Counted from the first letter of the stretch, positions 25,401 to 37,807 are shown. The stretch is 64,000 nucleotides of DNA from Gnetum montanum (GCA_015680685.1 MNCI01038314.1:26955-90954); one strand, 5' to 3'. Notes: generated by a model not told the origin, from the sequence alone. Made by a program: numbers and translations.

Positions 25401-26121
25401 AAAATCCAAGATTTTTGAGAGAATTTTATCTTTACACGAGTTATTAGCTTAACGTAACAATGAAGCTGGGCTTTATTTATTTATTTGAATCCTAAGAAGT
25501 AGAAATTTTTTTTTTTTTTGTAACCTTAGCATGTATCCAAAAAATTATTGCATTATATTACTTCCAACAATCACGGTAGTCCCATCGATCCAGTGTGATT
25601 TTTGAAAATTCTAAAACATAAGAGCATTTAAAGTGTACTTACTGTAGGTTCAAATGCAGAAGAAAACAAGAGCTATTTGACGTCCCAAAAATTTCAAAGT
25701 AGTTGTTCAGAACGGTAATTTGTTTTTTTGAAATAAAATTGGCATTTGTCATGACCTGTTTTTTAACAGCAATTGCTTCTATTCCTGGAACCACTGTTGA
25801 AGAAGTCTACTGAAGCTCGTCGTAATTACTCAGTCATAAGGAATCTTCGTCATAGTGAACACTTGCAGGTAATGTATCTTGTTGCAAACTGGAAAACACA
25901 TTATTACAAATATGTCAAATTTACTTTCTTTGCTTTTAACTTGGCAGGTTAAAAATGACCTCTACAAGAAGAGAAAACAGGTGGTGAAGATCGACAGTGA
26001 AAGCACATGTTCTTTGTGTAATAAAAAGATTGGAACGAGTGTGTTTGCCGTTTATCCTAATACAAGTACCCTAGTGCACTTTGTGTGTTTCCGGGATTCT
26101 CAAACAATCAAAGCAGCATAG
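10461..26121 (+). CDS. VPS39: VPS39/VAM6 HOPS-complex subunit, 13 exons, 1007 aa
   Basis: Exons are 10461-10747, 10840-10967, 14494-14705, 15593-15724, 15849-15992, 20534-20646, 23184-23613, 23760-24089, 24199-24426, 24544-24786, 24892-25395, 25770-25868 and 25948-26121. All introns are GT-AG and all junctions keep frame, giving 3024 nt (1007 residues), close to the roughly 1000 residues of plant VPS39. The start MVHTAYD matches the plant family start. The N-terminal citron-homology beta-propeller covers roughly residues 15-300 (WDDRRGFLC, SMAWCGENL, PSGELLLGK). An alpha-helical clathrin-repeat-like region follows. The C-terminus has a zinc-ribbon-like pair CSLC (971-974) and HFVC (994-997). 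Known role of the family: tethering subunit of HOPS, linking Rab7-type GTPases to SNARE-mediated fusion at the late endosome and vacuole. The acidic, Ser-rich stretch between the Vps39 domains (exon 11) is typically variable. Nothing looks broken. Confidence 0.96.
11836..11958. repeat. Tandem duplication, 61-bp unit, two copies
   Basis: The unit from TTTTGTCCATGATTG to AACTGAAATGC is present twice, with one visible base difference (CTGTTC against CTGTCC). It abuts the 3' end of the antisense LINE. Confidence 0.85.
11960..13715 (-). mobile_element. LINE relic with reverse transcriptase, antisense in VPS39 intron 2
   Basis: The minus strand reads from an RT N-terminal block (AILLFKKGDRSNLNNY near 13680-13630) through motif A (FVDFSEAYNSV near 13400-13430) to motif C (YVDDVALIS near 13101-13127). 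A KVNVQKTKIMV block and a downstream domain to about 12385 follow. Its 3' end near 11960-12000 matches that of the LINE at 4040-4080. At least two frameshifts (near 13395 and 12688) and a missing 5' half make it inactive. It is the best-preserved LINE copy in the window. Confidence 0.88.
17600..18500 (+). mobile_element. Possible decayed LTR-like fragment in intron 5
   Basis: A TATA box (ACTATAAATACATG near 18180), a CT-rich leader and a polyadenylation-like signal (GAATAAAGCTTG near 18428) occur in the order and spacing of U3-R-U5. No partner LTR, primer site or reading frame was found, so this is a weak call. Confidence 0.25.
17948..17970 (+). other. G-quadruplex-capable G-rich tract
   Basis: Eleven consecutive G residues at 17948-17958 are followed by GGG and GGGG runs within about 12 bases, on the coding strand of intron 5. 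Confidence 0.6.
19911..20140. repeat. 118-bp tandem duplication plus GA microsatellite
   Basis: The block starting TGTCCAATATAACCCATAA recurs with a period of 118 bases (19911 and 20029). The copies differ at only a few positions (for example AGTCGGAGGAATC against AGTCAGACGAATC). A run of GA dinucleotides follows at about 20143-20160. Confidence 0.85.
20647..23183 (+). other. VPS39 intron 6, 2.5 kb, LINE-bearing
   Basis: It splits an Arg codon. It contains a sense-orientation LINE relic at 21225-22490. The remainder is AT-rich with no recognised content. Confidence 0.88.
21225..22490 (+). mobile_element. Second LINE family relic, sense in VPS39 intron 6
   Basis: With many stops and shifts, the translation keeps the reverse-transcriptase block order: a NGRAIGSDGIPIAVWKS-like start near 21253, then a motif A region (DLEKAYDRA near 21658-21690), an IKDVYDGATT-like block near 21740-21775 and a LSPYLLPTII-like segment near 21836-21865. 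These blocks differ from those of the LINE in intron 2, so this is another family. A 20-odd-base duplication (CCTATTGCGGTTTGGAAGTC) near 21285-21330 lies inside it. Confidence 0.72.
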
Positions 26122-27630
26122 TCCCCTCCTTTCTCTCTTTTTAAATATCTCAGATTTTACATGTATTCCATGTCGAAAAGGCTGAAGTGTATTTTGTTCT
26201 GTTGTGCAGTTTTTGTGAAAACATGATGCTTTGGTTAGGTTTGCTTCTGTAGAGTGAAACAAAAATGACTTTGTATTGGAATGATTGTTGATTTTTTAAT
26301 TTTTTCAAGATGTGTAAATTCCAGGTCAAATATACATTTCAATTATCTAAAGTATCATTCTTAAGAAAAATTAGGTCAGAAGAGGAGGCTAGATGCATAT
26401 ACCCAAAAAAAAGGTTAAAGGATCTTTTCTTACCATCCAAAAGTGTTTGTTAGTTGATGACATTTAGCTATCCATCTGAATCGGTAAGCTTTAGGATCTC
26501 TGTATGTACTCTGTAGCATACAAATAGGGCTAAATGGTGTTCGGAAAGCCACAGCACATTTGTTTGACCAGAAAAATGTGCATAGCTAGCATGTTAGTGT
26601 AGTCCATGAATAGATAATGATTTTGTAATGTAGAGTTGTGAGATATTTTACATTTTTATATCCTTTCAAAATTTTGTATTTGCATGTGTACCAGCGAAAT
26701 TATGCAACTCTAATATAGGTCCTTCTGCAAACGAGGTATAGAGAGTTTGGTATGTGTCTGGAATGTATGAATTGACCTACTCTGCTCATTGAAACAAAAT
26801 GTAGGCTTGTATAGGCTACGTTAATTGCTTGATGTGAATCTCTACGAGGCAATACCAACTTCCTAGTGATAAGTTATCTCGTTGTTATTGCCCGAAGAAT
26901 TTACTTAGGTCCCTTTTTGAGGAAAGACCAGCCTTCTACTCCAGATGAGTCATTTAGTTGTCATTATAGGCATTACCTTGGCAGGTGCTGTTAAGGTACC
27001 ACTTGGAGCCTCAAGCATCAATAAACAACACGGGTGGATTCTGTTTCAATAAACACGGTAACCTACAAGCACATTGAGAATACACAACACAAGTCAATCC
27101 AAACTTTAGTAGCGTAACACGTACAACATGGATGATAATATAAACGATACGATTGACATATCACAGTCAACTATACATCAACTACAGTTAAGATGCCCGC
27201 TAACTTGCATGCATTTAGCCTTAAAGCCTTTTTTTGATTAGCAAGGGAGGTAGGTAGGTATTCACAGCAAAAGGCATTCATTTTGGCTGCCTACACAGCC
27301 TTATGATAGTACACAAGGAATCAAGAGGTTCTTGTACCAAAAGCTTTAGGATTTGAAATGTCACAATGAGATTTAACAAATTTTATATTTTTAATTTGAT
27401 AAAGAATGTTATATTCTTTAGTGAGCAAATGTTATTCTATGTACTATGGTTTTATTTCTTTTTACGCAATTCATATTGTCAACTAAGTTTAAGACTTTCT
27501 TTTATCTTTGGCATTTTGCAACAAGAAAGTCCTTGGTATTGGTTAATGTAGCAATAATAAAGAGGTGTAAGAGTTATTTTGACGGTCTATGTAAGTGTCA
27601 TTATAATCTTTTCTTACTTAAAAAATGTAC
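26122..27630. other. VPS39 3' flank
   Basis: The 3' untranslated region follows the TAG stop directly. No unambiguous polyadenylation site can be chosen. Beyond about 26.8 kb there are no recognisable genes or repeats. Confidence 0.5.
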
Positions 27631-27633
27631 ACA

Positions 27634-27725
27634 ATGAGGTGTTAGCACAATGGTAACGCCCTTGATTTGGAAGATCCTAGTTATGGGTTTGATTCTTGTG
27701 CACAATGTTGAGTCATACAATCCTA
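27634..27725 (+). repeat. SINE-like tRNA-derived head
   Basis: GAGGTG is followed by an A-box-like TAGCACAATGG (27643-27653) and a B-box-like GGGTTTGATTC (27685-27695), spaced as in tRNA-derived SINEs. There is no clover-leaf, so it is not a tRNA gene. Confidence 0.5.
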
Positions 27726-29130
27726 ATTGACCGTAAATGACCATTTGTCTTTGCTATTTATTAGGTAACCATTTGAGTTATACGTGACCTATTTGTCTAT
27801 GTTATTTGTCTTTGCACGAATGCCCTTTTAAATTTAGATAACGCTTTCATTTGTTTCTATTGCAATTTCGTCACAAATCCACAATTGAGTTTTCAATATA
27901 TATCTCTTTGAATTTTGAAATATAATTAGTCACAATAATTTGTAATAGTCTTTGGTCTTTACCTTCGTAGTGAATTGTTGCTAAGTTTGCCTAATAGCAA
28001 AAACATCTCCCTAAACAATTGCAATGTTGAAATTTGCTTTGATACCTTTGTTTTTCACTTTGATTAGGATCCTTTTTACCTTGACATGTGAAAATTTGAT
28101 CATTTACATAGGACTAATTTGTAGCCAAACCCAAATCTTGTGGCATATACTTTGTTTTCTTCAATACAAATTAGCCTACATCTTTATAATTTAAAGGGGT
28201 ATTTCTTGTTGAGCCATTTGTGGAATACAATGTCATTGTATCAAGGGTAAACTTCAAAAAAATAATGTAAAGAATCTACAATCTACCTTTTCTAATCTAA
28301 TATATTAATGATTGATATCTTCTCATAATAAAAGTTTAGTCCACCGTAGCCCTTCAACGCCTTTAAATCAATAACTTTGATAAATTTTTATAAAGAAATT
28401 GACTTTATAAAACAACTTTATAAAATAGAAAGGGTTTTATATCAAATATAACACAATAGAGAAATATGTTTGCTTTCAATGAGTCTAAGATTTGCAATAC
28501 TATATTTATATAGAAAATTCATTTGTCAAAAGCTTAATGATGCTAGCTCTACAGACATTGATAAAAATTCAAGTAAAGTTCTTTGTTTCTAAAATTTTGA
28601 ATACCAACATTAAAATTTTCACAAATGGTTTGCAATGAGGGCAAAGCTAGTTTTTGCAAAATATTCTTTAAAACCATGGAATTTTTTGATAAAGAGAACA
28701 TACCTTGGAATTTTCTATTATAAAAATGATAAACTTTATAATTAGACAATGGTTAAAAAATTTGCCAGCAACACTATCGGCTAGATAGGCTATTTCAACA
28801 AGTTTGCAATGATGACCCTTGAAAGCTTACTTAGTAATTCCTGTGGAACTTTTATGCTCCAAATGGGTTTGCCTAAGGAATATAAAAATGCATGAAATGT
28901 AACCACATTGCTACAACATAGGGAACTCCTTTGGATGAACGGATCTACAGTTTACAAACATTGCTGCATATTCAAGCTCACATTAACTTTAATAAGTTAG
29001 GAGTACTTCAAAAGGGGTAGAGAGGAGGAAATAGGATAGTGTTCATTCTTCCTTGGATACCTTACCCAAAGTTAAAGAGGTTTTTTATACATTGAAGTGC
29101 TATAAGAGGATAACTTCTAAGTGTTCCGCA
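27726..29130. other. AT-rich intergenic stretch, nothing recognised
   Basis: No open frame with known motifs, no internal repeats of note and no terminal structures were seen. Confidence 0.45.
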
Positions 29131-29139
29131 CCTTGAATA

Positions 29140-29345
29140 AGAGGAAAGAGCTAGGGTAACCACCAACATTAGGACCCTCTTACATAAAAAGTAAGGTCAT
29201 AGGTTTGATTCAAGTAGGGTACACTAAGTTATGTTTAAAAAACTCATTAAAAGTGATGCTAAAACCAATATAGTAGATTAGGATCTTCTTGCATGAAAAG
29301 TAAGGTCATAGGTTTGACTGAAGTAGGCTACCCTAAGTTATGTTT
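29140..29345 (+). repeat. Duplicated SINE-like unit
   Basis: Two related units share AAAAGTAAGGTCATAGGTTT (near 29188 and 29296), followed by CTAAGTTATGTTTAAAA. Each contains a B-box-like GGTTTGATTC or GGTTTGACTG. The A-box part is decayed. Confidence 0.5.
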
Positions 29346-29565
29346 AAAAGATTCTTTAAACCTAGTGCTAAAACTAGTACGATAGATCCAAGGGGTTTTA
29401 GTCAATGTAAACAAAAAATTAGTTTGTTCAACATGGCTTTTCTATGGGAAGTGTCTCCATTGTGCCTTAACTCACATGTGTGCCTTATCGTCCATAATGC
29501 CTTAACTCACATGCATGGCCATGATTGATGCATTTCCATATCAATAGTTAAAAAGTTGACTAATA

Positions 29566-29660
29566 ACAATGAGGTGCTAGCTTAGTGGTAAGACTCTTGC
29601 TTTGAAAGTACTAAGTCATGGATTTGATCTTGGTGGGTGATATTAAGTTGTAAAGTTCTA
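29566..29660 (+). repeat. SINE-like tRNA-derived head, best A box
   Basis: TAGCTTAGTGG at 29578-29588 fits the pol III A-box consensus. GGATTTGATCT at 29620-29630 is a degraded B box at normal spacing. The copy shares GAGGTG and the following sequence with the copies near 27634 and 4087. Confidence 0.55.
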
Positions 29661-29910
29661 ATTAGACTATGTATTTTGGGGTGTACTTATATTACAATTA
29701 TTTTGGGTTCCAACACCTAAAAAGTTGGCTAATGAGATTGGAATTAGTTTTTATTTTATTTCAACAAGTATTATTGGGTCCCACCCCTACCCAAGCCATA
29801 CTTGGAAGTAGGAGTGGAACCTAGGAATATATAAGCATACTTGATGATAGTCATCAAAGATGCATATCCACAAGCCTACTCAAAGATAGGGGTGGATCCT
29901 AAGAATATGT

Positions 29911-29916
29911 AACTAG

Positions 29917-29953
<37 letters not shown>

Positions 29954-30358
29954 ATTGGCTGAGATGATTTCAAATAAGATGATTTTAACTAAGCTCGACT
30001 ATTGGCCAAGGTAACAAGATATCTAAAGATATAATCACTCATCCTTCTCAATTTTTCTACAACTTGCTCAATTTAGTTTTACCCTCTTAGTCAAGTTTGT
30101 TCTATCTTTGTTTGTTCATTGTGTTTTGAGAAATAAATCTCTTGCATAAATAACAACTCAAAAACACCATGAACAAATAAAGACAAACAAAGTTGACTGA
30201 GAGGGTAAAACTAAATTGAGTAAGTGGTAGAGAAATAGAGGAGGGATGAGTGATTATATCTTTAGATATCTTATTGTAGTTGTGCTTGGTTAAAATCATC
30301 GTATTTAAAATCATCTTGGCCAATTCACACACACACATATATTTATATCTAAGCTAGT
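29911..30358. mobile_element. Foldback (MITE-like) element with long inverted repeats
   Basis: The left arm (ACTAGCTTA, TA repeat, AATTGGCTGAGATGATTT and on to about 30131) is the reverse complement of the right arm (about 30157-30358, ending AAATCATCTTGGCCAATT, CA repeat, TAAGCTAGT). Arms of about 200 bases surround a loop of about 25 bases. The microsatellite in the stem is TA on the left and CA on the right. No transposase and no clear target duplication were found. Confidence 0.75.
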
Positions 30359-30359
30359 G

Positions 30360-33300
30360 GAGTAGTTTTGTAGACAATGAGTAGAATTTAATTTTTTTTT
30401 ATTTTTTAAGCAAAATCGACATTCAAAGAAGATGAAGGTACATGGTTCTTCTTCTTCTATTTTTGTATAATTTATTGAAGTTTGTTTTGCTATCAGCCCA
30501 ATGGAGGTAGATCAACTCCTTTTCAATATCACTTCTACATCAACATAAAATCATCAGACATTAGATTAAACTTTGAAGGATATCTTTACTGTACTAATCC
30601 TATCCCTTAAAGAAAGACCATCTTAATCATTTATCATGATTCTCATCATCTTATAGTTTCTTTAACTACTTTTCGAAAAGCCACTTCCCTTCCTCAAGAT
30701 GAAGAGATTGCTATTATTCTTGGTCTCAAAGTTAACACCCCTTCACTCATATCTATTGGTAATCAACCATCTATCTCTGTTGCATCACCAACACCCAAAA
30801 ATCTTCTTTTATAAACATCCATTATCATCAGTAAACAACATACACTATGTAGCGACCAACTAATATGCATTCTCCTTTTGTGATGAATTTGCCATCATCA
30901 ATGCTACTATTGCCAAGTCATTTTTAGTAGCCTATCCCTCAATCTTTACAGCTTCTTATGCAATTGATTTAACTCCATATTATCTTTCTCCTCCATGTAT
31001 TACCTCGCTTACCACCTTAACTGTCACATCAGTTTGACCATCAAAACTATTTGTTGTTAATTTTACACCTAATTTTTCACCCATAATAGGATATATATCT
31101 CAACATCCATGTCAAATTTTTAAAGGAGATCATGTGTAACCTCTTATATCACTAATCATATCTTTGGCATGGATAAGTCATTTATATGTGTTGTGCTTTA
31201 ATCATGAATAAGTCATTCAATTATGATAACTTCAAGATCCTCATCATGATCTAAACATGGTTTATATTTTATACTGTTTTTGAAGTGTACGCTTAGCAAA
31301 GCTCACCTTCCTTCTTGTCTTCATGACTGCCAAGGTGGTACTGGTGCATCACCTAGTTCATCTTTTCTAGTTTGCATTACTTTTTGAGATTTTTGTACAT
31401 AACCAGAATTGTTTTACATCCCTATTGCTTACCATTTAGCAAAATAGGCCTTGTCTTGCCAGTTTTGTGCCAATGTGTTTCCTCGCCTTGCATATCACAC
31501 TCGCATTGGATTTTCCTGCACTTTTGCATCATAGTCGTGTATGCCTTGGATGGCCTATGAAAAAAATGCCTACTATGCCCATCTTTTGTCACATCTACAA
31601 TATCAAACAATATGGAGAATGATGGTGTAAGAATGCAAAAAGTTTAGCAACTATGTGAGCATTTACAAGTCAAGTGGTCATAGAAAATTAGTCCATCAAG
31701 TGTGCATGTGAAGGAGACAACAATAATGCAGAAATATTTATAATCAAATACCTTTAAAGGCATGCATATTTTGCTTAGCTTGTGTGAGTGGATTGCAATT
31801 ATGATGATTCATATATGTTGTTTTCTCTTTTAAGGAAATAAATTGATGAGTTTACACACATGGAAGCTTTTCAAGATGGATGTAGCAAATCCCTTCTTCA
31901 CCTTCCAATGTTCGAATGAACTCGTCAATCAAAGGATGTGCTTTCCAAATGATCTAGAAGCTCCTAATCCATGGGATCAAATTTCAAGCTAGCAAGTTGC
32001 CCTGGCTAGTATTTCTTCCCCACTGAAATCATCAATATATCCTCTAGTGTAATCTAACAAATAAACGTGCTCATGGTACATATAGAATAACGAATAATCC
32101 AAGCTCGCATAAATAGATGTTATGTGTACAAAGTTTTTAGTAGCTATTCCAATGCTCAAACTGGAATGAATGGTTGCTACATTAATGTTAAATGCAATAG
32201 CTTGTATAGGTGCCATGGCAAATAAAGCATTATGTGCATCTTTTAAACATAACGTAAATCTAAAAAAAAAAAAAAACTCTAGCTTTGCATTGCATCATCT
32301 ATTTTTTGAGCGATACATGGATACTATATTGAAAATGCTCCCCAAGTATCATATGTTTTATGATAATTGCTATTATAGCATTATGTACGAATGTGCATTC
32401 TAGGTTGTGGGTTCTTGGTTTATTGTATTAACACTTAAAAAAAATTTAAAAAAATAGTAAGAATACATCACATCATCATAGATATGCACCAAGAAAACCA
32501 AACTCATGACCAACTAGAGTATATTACAGAGTAAGAGAAAACAAAAGGTATTATGAACAACAATAGAAGTATTGATAGGGTGGATAGATTTAACCACCTT
32601 AGGATGCCAATACAGGTTTCCAACTTCGCAATCAATCTTATTGTTGATGTGAACACTCCCATGCGCTCCCATGGGGCCATGATTAACAACATCTCTATTT
32701 CTCTTTCTTAATAACCATAGTAAAAATCATGGAGATAGTGGGAACTTAAATTGGAGAACGTGGACATTATTATGCAAGAAGTGGTGGCGGTTTCTGTAGG
32801 CGTTACATAAAACGTGGACATCATTATGGATGGCCGCAGTATCTATAATGATGAAACCTATGTGCCGGAGATTCGTGATTCCGATAAATTTTGACAAACT
32901 GTTCGCGTCGGGAGCGCACAGAAGCGCATTAAATTCGCAATGGGTACGTATTTCATAATTTACAACGAAACTTTGTCTGAATTTGTACGTATACACGCCT
33001 TGCCTTGCCTTGCCTTGTTCTTGCCTTTTTAGTTCTTGAATGTCTGCATTTTGCATTAAAATCTTACGTATCTTCTCCTGTTCTGAATCATATTGTTAAA
33101 TGGCAAAGCAAGCAATCAAGATTCACGGCATCGGCATGAGACGGACTGCAGAAAACAAGGGAGTACGAATGAATAAACAAACACATGGAAATCATGAAAG
33201 GGCTACTATGGTAACCGAAGGCCGAAGGGGCAAGTATGGGTCATACGGAAATCAAGTTTTGGACGGGGCGTGCGAGGAAAAATTTGCATTTGCATGGATT

Positions 33301-34640
33301 CGCATGCCTTTGGGAGCGTCAAAGGTTCTGCCATGACTCACATTCAGGCGTGTTTATTGTTCATTGCTGGTTTTTGCTCTTTTTCTCCTATCTCGGCTGC
33401 AAACAGAAAAAACAAAACAGGGTCATCGGCATGGGTCATGAGTCATGAACATGACGACGGATGGATGCTTCTTCAACATTTTTAAAAATCTTTTTGCTTA
33501 TAAAGCAACGAATCGCACCAGCACATGGCGAATGGCCATATGCAAGCTCATGGTGCTGATTTTCCATAAAGGTTTTGGATCATGACTAGTGCTGATTTTC
33601 CATAAAGGTTTTGGATCATTGTAGGTGAGGTGAGTTACTGTGCTGTGCCTAGTTTTGTTAAGTTGTGTCTTCTTATAATGCAGTCATCTTTAACGTGGCT
33701 GTACGGCACTACTCACAGGTAGTCCCTAGGGTGGTACCCACAAGTAGTGGTTGAACAAAAGTATTAGCAGACCTGATTTGTCATAACTTTGGTTGACCTT
33801 TGAGGCTTAATTTCATTTTTGGAAATATTGGATTGAGTAACAAAAGGGTTTCATTTTATTGCTGTCATTTTGGTTGTTTCAAAAATTATATGTTTGACCA
33901 GATTATGGCTCTTGAGCAAGGAAATGGATTCAATGCTCTCCATACCTTTGCAAATTTTCTTGCTTTAGTTTAATGGTGATATTGCAATTTTTAAGCATTA
34001 ACAATATTTTGGATTTACATTGTACTTTCTATATTTTACAATGTATATTTATGATATCTGAGATTTTTTTTTAAAAAAACTAATATATTTAAATTTTCTC
34101 TATCATGTCCCCGGCTACGAACCCGTCCCACTTTTTCTTGAGGAACAGGTACCCAAACACGTTTAGAATCGCGAATCCTCGATTCCTTGCTTCCATGAAT
34201 CGGATTCTTTTGATGCATAGGTAGAAACCATTTCACCTTTTTCTTGTCTTGAAACTTCTTTGCCAAACTCTACACCCGAAAAGGAATTACTGCGAATGAG
34301 TAGCGTTTAACAAATATTCACCAAGTTATTTTTATCATGCATTGCACCCAAGAATGTTACCTTTCTACCTTTTTTTTTAGATTTTTTGTTTTTTGGGTTT
34401 TGTGTTTCAAATTTCAACAATGGCTTTGGATATTTCTTGTTTTTATATATTTGATGGTGTTTTTGAGCATTATTTAAAATCGCAGACCCCGCTCGTTGCA
34501 CCAATTCCCGAACACCCCATTCCCCACTCGTGGTCTAGAGAAGTAAAACACAGTAATGGGGACCTGCTCTTTGGCTTTGTCTGATCACAAGTTCAATCCC
34601 ATTTCTGTGATATCATAGGCAATGATCTTGGCCAAGGCGT
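30360..34640. other. Intergenic region, decayed coding-like patches
   Basis: A patch at about 30580-30800 translates with few stops (KATSLPQDEEIAIILGLKV), but no family is recognised. CCTTG repeats occur near 33000-33020. A 36-bp duplication (GTGCTGATTTTCCATAAAGG) lies at 33556-33620. No gene can be supported. Confidence 0.4.
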
Positions 34641-35113
34641 TGCCCAAGTTGTGGTTGGTCACAGTGATGGAGAGTTGCTCACCAAGGTACTGATGAACCA
34701 GTCACTTGATCTCCGACTGATCTACTCGCAGCGTTCAGAGTGCAATAGCGGCAGTTGTTCTCCTGGACTTGACCTTCACGTTCGGGTGAGGATGTAAAGG
34801 ATTGATTTCTACTGGTGCAGATCCATACCAGTTTTGTGACAGTTCCCACCACACGATGACAATGTCCTAGCATCCGAGGAGCGAGGTTCATGGCCACGGC
34901 GACGAAGCCCATCTAGTTGACATGCAAGCTCAGGCTTGCAGCAGGGTGCACGAGGATTCCGGAAGAAGCTTGATAAGTTGATGTTGGACATTGCATACAG
35001 TAGTGCATTATTCAAACCTACCTTATGCAATAATCAAATATTATCATCATACTGTATGGCATCAGTTTTTCCATTGCAATTTGTTGGCATTTGGTTGAGG
35101 ATCTAACGTGGCA

Positions 35114-36151
35114 TCAGTTTTTCCATCGCAAATTTTTGGCATTTGGTTGAGGATCTAACGTAGCGTGACGTGGCAGGGTGACAAATTTAACGTGGCTGAT
35201 TCTTTGCTTCGCAGTCGCTTGCAAAACCAGCCACAATGGTAGCTGCAGCAATATTGAACCAGCTGCAGCAAACAAAACAAGAAACCCATAAATATGGTTG
35301 ACAACTGAACCAACTGCAGCAAACAAATCAAGAAACGAATAACCTGTTGTTGACGGTCGTGGATCTCTGCGCTTCACAGACGTCCCTTCGAAAGCCATGA
35401 TAAATGTCGGAGACAGAGACCACTGTACCAGCACAAATTTCCAAAAAGTTACGAGTTCCTCCATCTTACAAAAGCCAAAGAAGGAACTGCTTTTCGGAGC
35501 TGTTCAAACGACAAGATCTTGTACGTTTTCGCTATTAAGAGCAGGTATTAATGCTTTTAAGTTTTAATTGGCTGCACTGCATTTTCAGTGTATGTTATGT
35601 CGGCTCGTATTTTACTATATTTGGTTTAAAATTCGGTAATTTTAATTAAAAATTACTATGAGGCTGTAGCTTAGAATATCACTTAGAATGATGGTACAGT
35701 CTTTGTTTCTTTCAGTACATGTTTCTTTCATGATGGAGTCAATAACGATATCAGCTGGACCACCAAGAAAAGCCAAGATTATGACATTCAGCATGGCAGC
35801 CAGTCAGCCACGTTATCGTTCGTTCTGGTACACACGATTGGCCTGTTATGCTGACTAAAGAAAAACAAAACAAAAATGAATTGACTCCGCTTACCTTAAC
35901 GTGGCTGGATCTCTGCTCTTCTTCTTCTGAGCAGCAGTCGCTTGCAAAACCAGCCACAATTGTAGGTGCAGCAAACAAAACAGGAAACCCATAAATATGG
36001 TGGGCATTAGTGAACCAGCTGCAGCACACGAATCAAGAAGCGAATAATAACCTGTTCTTGACGGTTGTGGATCTCTGCGCTCCACAGACGTCCCTTCCAA
36101 AGTCATGATAAATTTCACATGGTAAAAATCAAGAGTGCCTCCAGAAAACAA
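35114..36151 (-). other. Two tandem related exon-like units in arm A
   Basis: Open frames at 35114-35464 and 35751-36151 (minus) share FIM(A/T)(F/L)EGTSV(K/E)RRDP, a hydrophobic middle and PLWLVLQATA or QLWLVLQATA. Both belong to duplicated units with similar upstream DNA (AAGATCTTGT and CAGCTCCGAA). A possible splice donor (GTTAAG then GTAAGC, minus strand) follows the second. Arm B has the same pair, partly out of frame. The product is unknown; a captured first exon or noncoding DNA are both possible. Confidence 0.35.
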
Positions 36152-36329
36152 AAGCCTACGACTTCGGAGCTGTTCAAACAGTAGCGTGACAAGATCTTGT
36201 AAGAAAACGTATTAATGCTTTTAAGTTTTAATTGGCTGCATTGCATTTTCAGTGTATGTGGGCTCGTATTTTACCTTATATTTGGATTGAAATTCGATAG
36301 TTTTAATTAAAAATTATGCAGGTTAAAAA

Positions 36330-37807
36330 AAGGTGAACTTTTGATCGACCATTTCAATATAACCGTCTAGGTCCAGGCTTTACCTGTTGCTCATTCCGTA
36401 GGTGCAGGAAAACATCTAAAATTTCTACTCATTTACAACGTACTTCACTTTGAATCTTTCACCACAATTCTCCCACCAGCGTTTCCGCCCTCAATCAATA
36501 ATACCGGTTGTAAAAAAAATATTTAAAGAAAAGCATTTAAACTCTATAATTTGTTGTATCAGTCATTAATGAAAAGTTTTGTTTGCAGTCATTTTTTTGG
36601 TGTCCCGTCTCAACTTCAAGTTTTAAGTATAATGGTAAAACATTATTCTTATATATTTTTTGAAAGGTCAACTCCTTTTCTTTAGGAAAAAATTTAATAT
36701 TCAAGGGCATAGGTTTTTTTATCATAAGAATTCTTTATTCTTAAAAAGTTTTTGCAAACTTAATGTCTTTACCATTAACATGTTTGTTAAATTTAATGCT
36801 AAAGGAATGCTATTGTATTTATCCATAAATTTATTCATTAAATTATGAGACTCAAGTTCACCTTAGATTCTTGCAAATGCATAATATGAAAATATTTCTA
36901 AAGAAATTAAATTGTACATGTACCTTCTACACAAGTTTTAAAAATTTACGAAAAAAATTTTGTTAGCTACTTAAAAAAATCCATAAAAGTTTAGGAAAAA
37001 TTGTTAGAAAATATCAGCAATATGCAAAATAAAAACATTTTTGATAACAAATTATGGAAAATATAGAATAAATGTAGAAAACACAATTAGGGGGACATAA
37101 AAATACTAAGCATGTAAACAAGACATAATGTCTAGAATAACTTATGTTTAATATGTTATTGATATAATATATTATAATATTCTCCTTTGTAATTCTTCAC
37201 TGTTTTTTAATATAAAAAACAATAATGATTTTTATTGAAACATTTCTTTTTTTATAGAAACAATAATGGTGCTAAAGTATTAAGTTAAAGTACATGCAAA
37301 CAATCTCAACTTTATTAAGTATTGATATTAATAGAACAATAAAATAGAAAATAGTATGATCAATTGACACCCACACTTGGTTTCAAGCATAAAAAAGGAT
37401 ACTCAAGATTTTGGTGTTAATACTTATTTGGCTCTTAATAAAATTAAAATTGTAGAAAAGAATTTGCATAGTTGGCCTCATATAACTCCGATAAAGGCAA
37501 AGATGATGATACGATGATAATCAATTCGCACTTTTATAAATTTATTAGTTTTGTTTAAAAGTTTAAAATGAAATTTATCTTAGAATTTTGTGATAATCAC
37601 AACATTTGGTAAAATATAAGGAATTTTTTGAAAAAAAGATTGATTTTGGTACTTTTAGAAAAACTTAGCTGAAAATGTTAGGAAGTAATGAAGACTTTTT
37701 CCTACTGAAAAATTTGGATATTTTTTATTAATTCAGCTATTGTTTGCAACCTTTGTTGGTTAATTTTCATTAATTTGGCTATTTTTGATGGATTTTTTAA
37801 TCACTTT
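36330..37807. other. Very AT-rich part of arm A
   Basis: It has long A and T runs and no recognised genes. A short open frame at 36660-36848 has a counterpart at 61898-62086 in arm B, with a few substitutions, as expected from arm homology alone. Confidence 0.55.

Noticed and set aside
29578-29640. Functional tRNA gene
   Set aside because: Only the A box fits. The B box is degraded and no acceptor or anticodon stem can be folded.
34679-35030. Possible gene at the outer end of arm A
   Set aside because: The overlapping frames on the minus strand (and their arm B counterparts) resemble no family I know, and the frames shift between the two arms.
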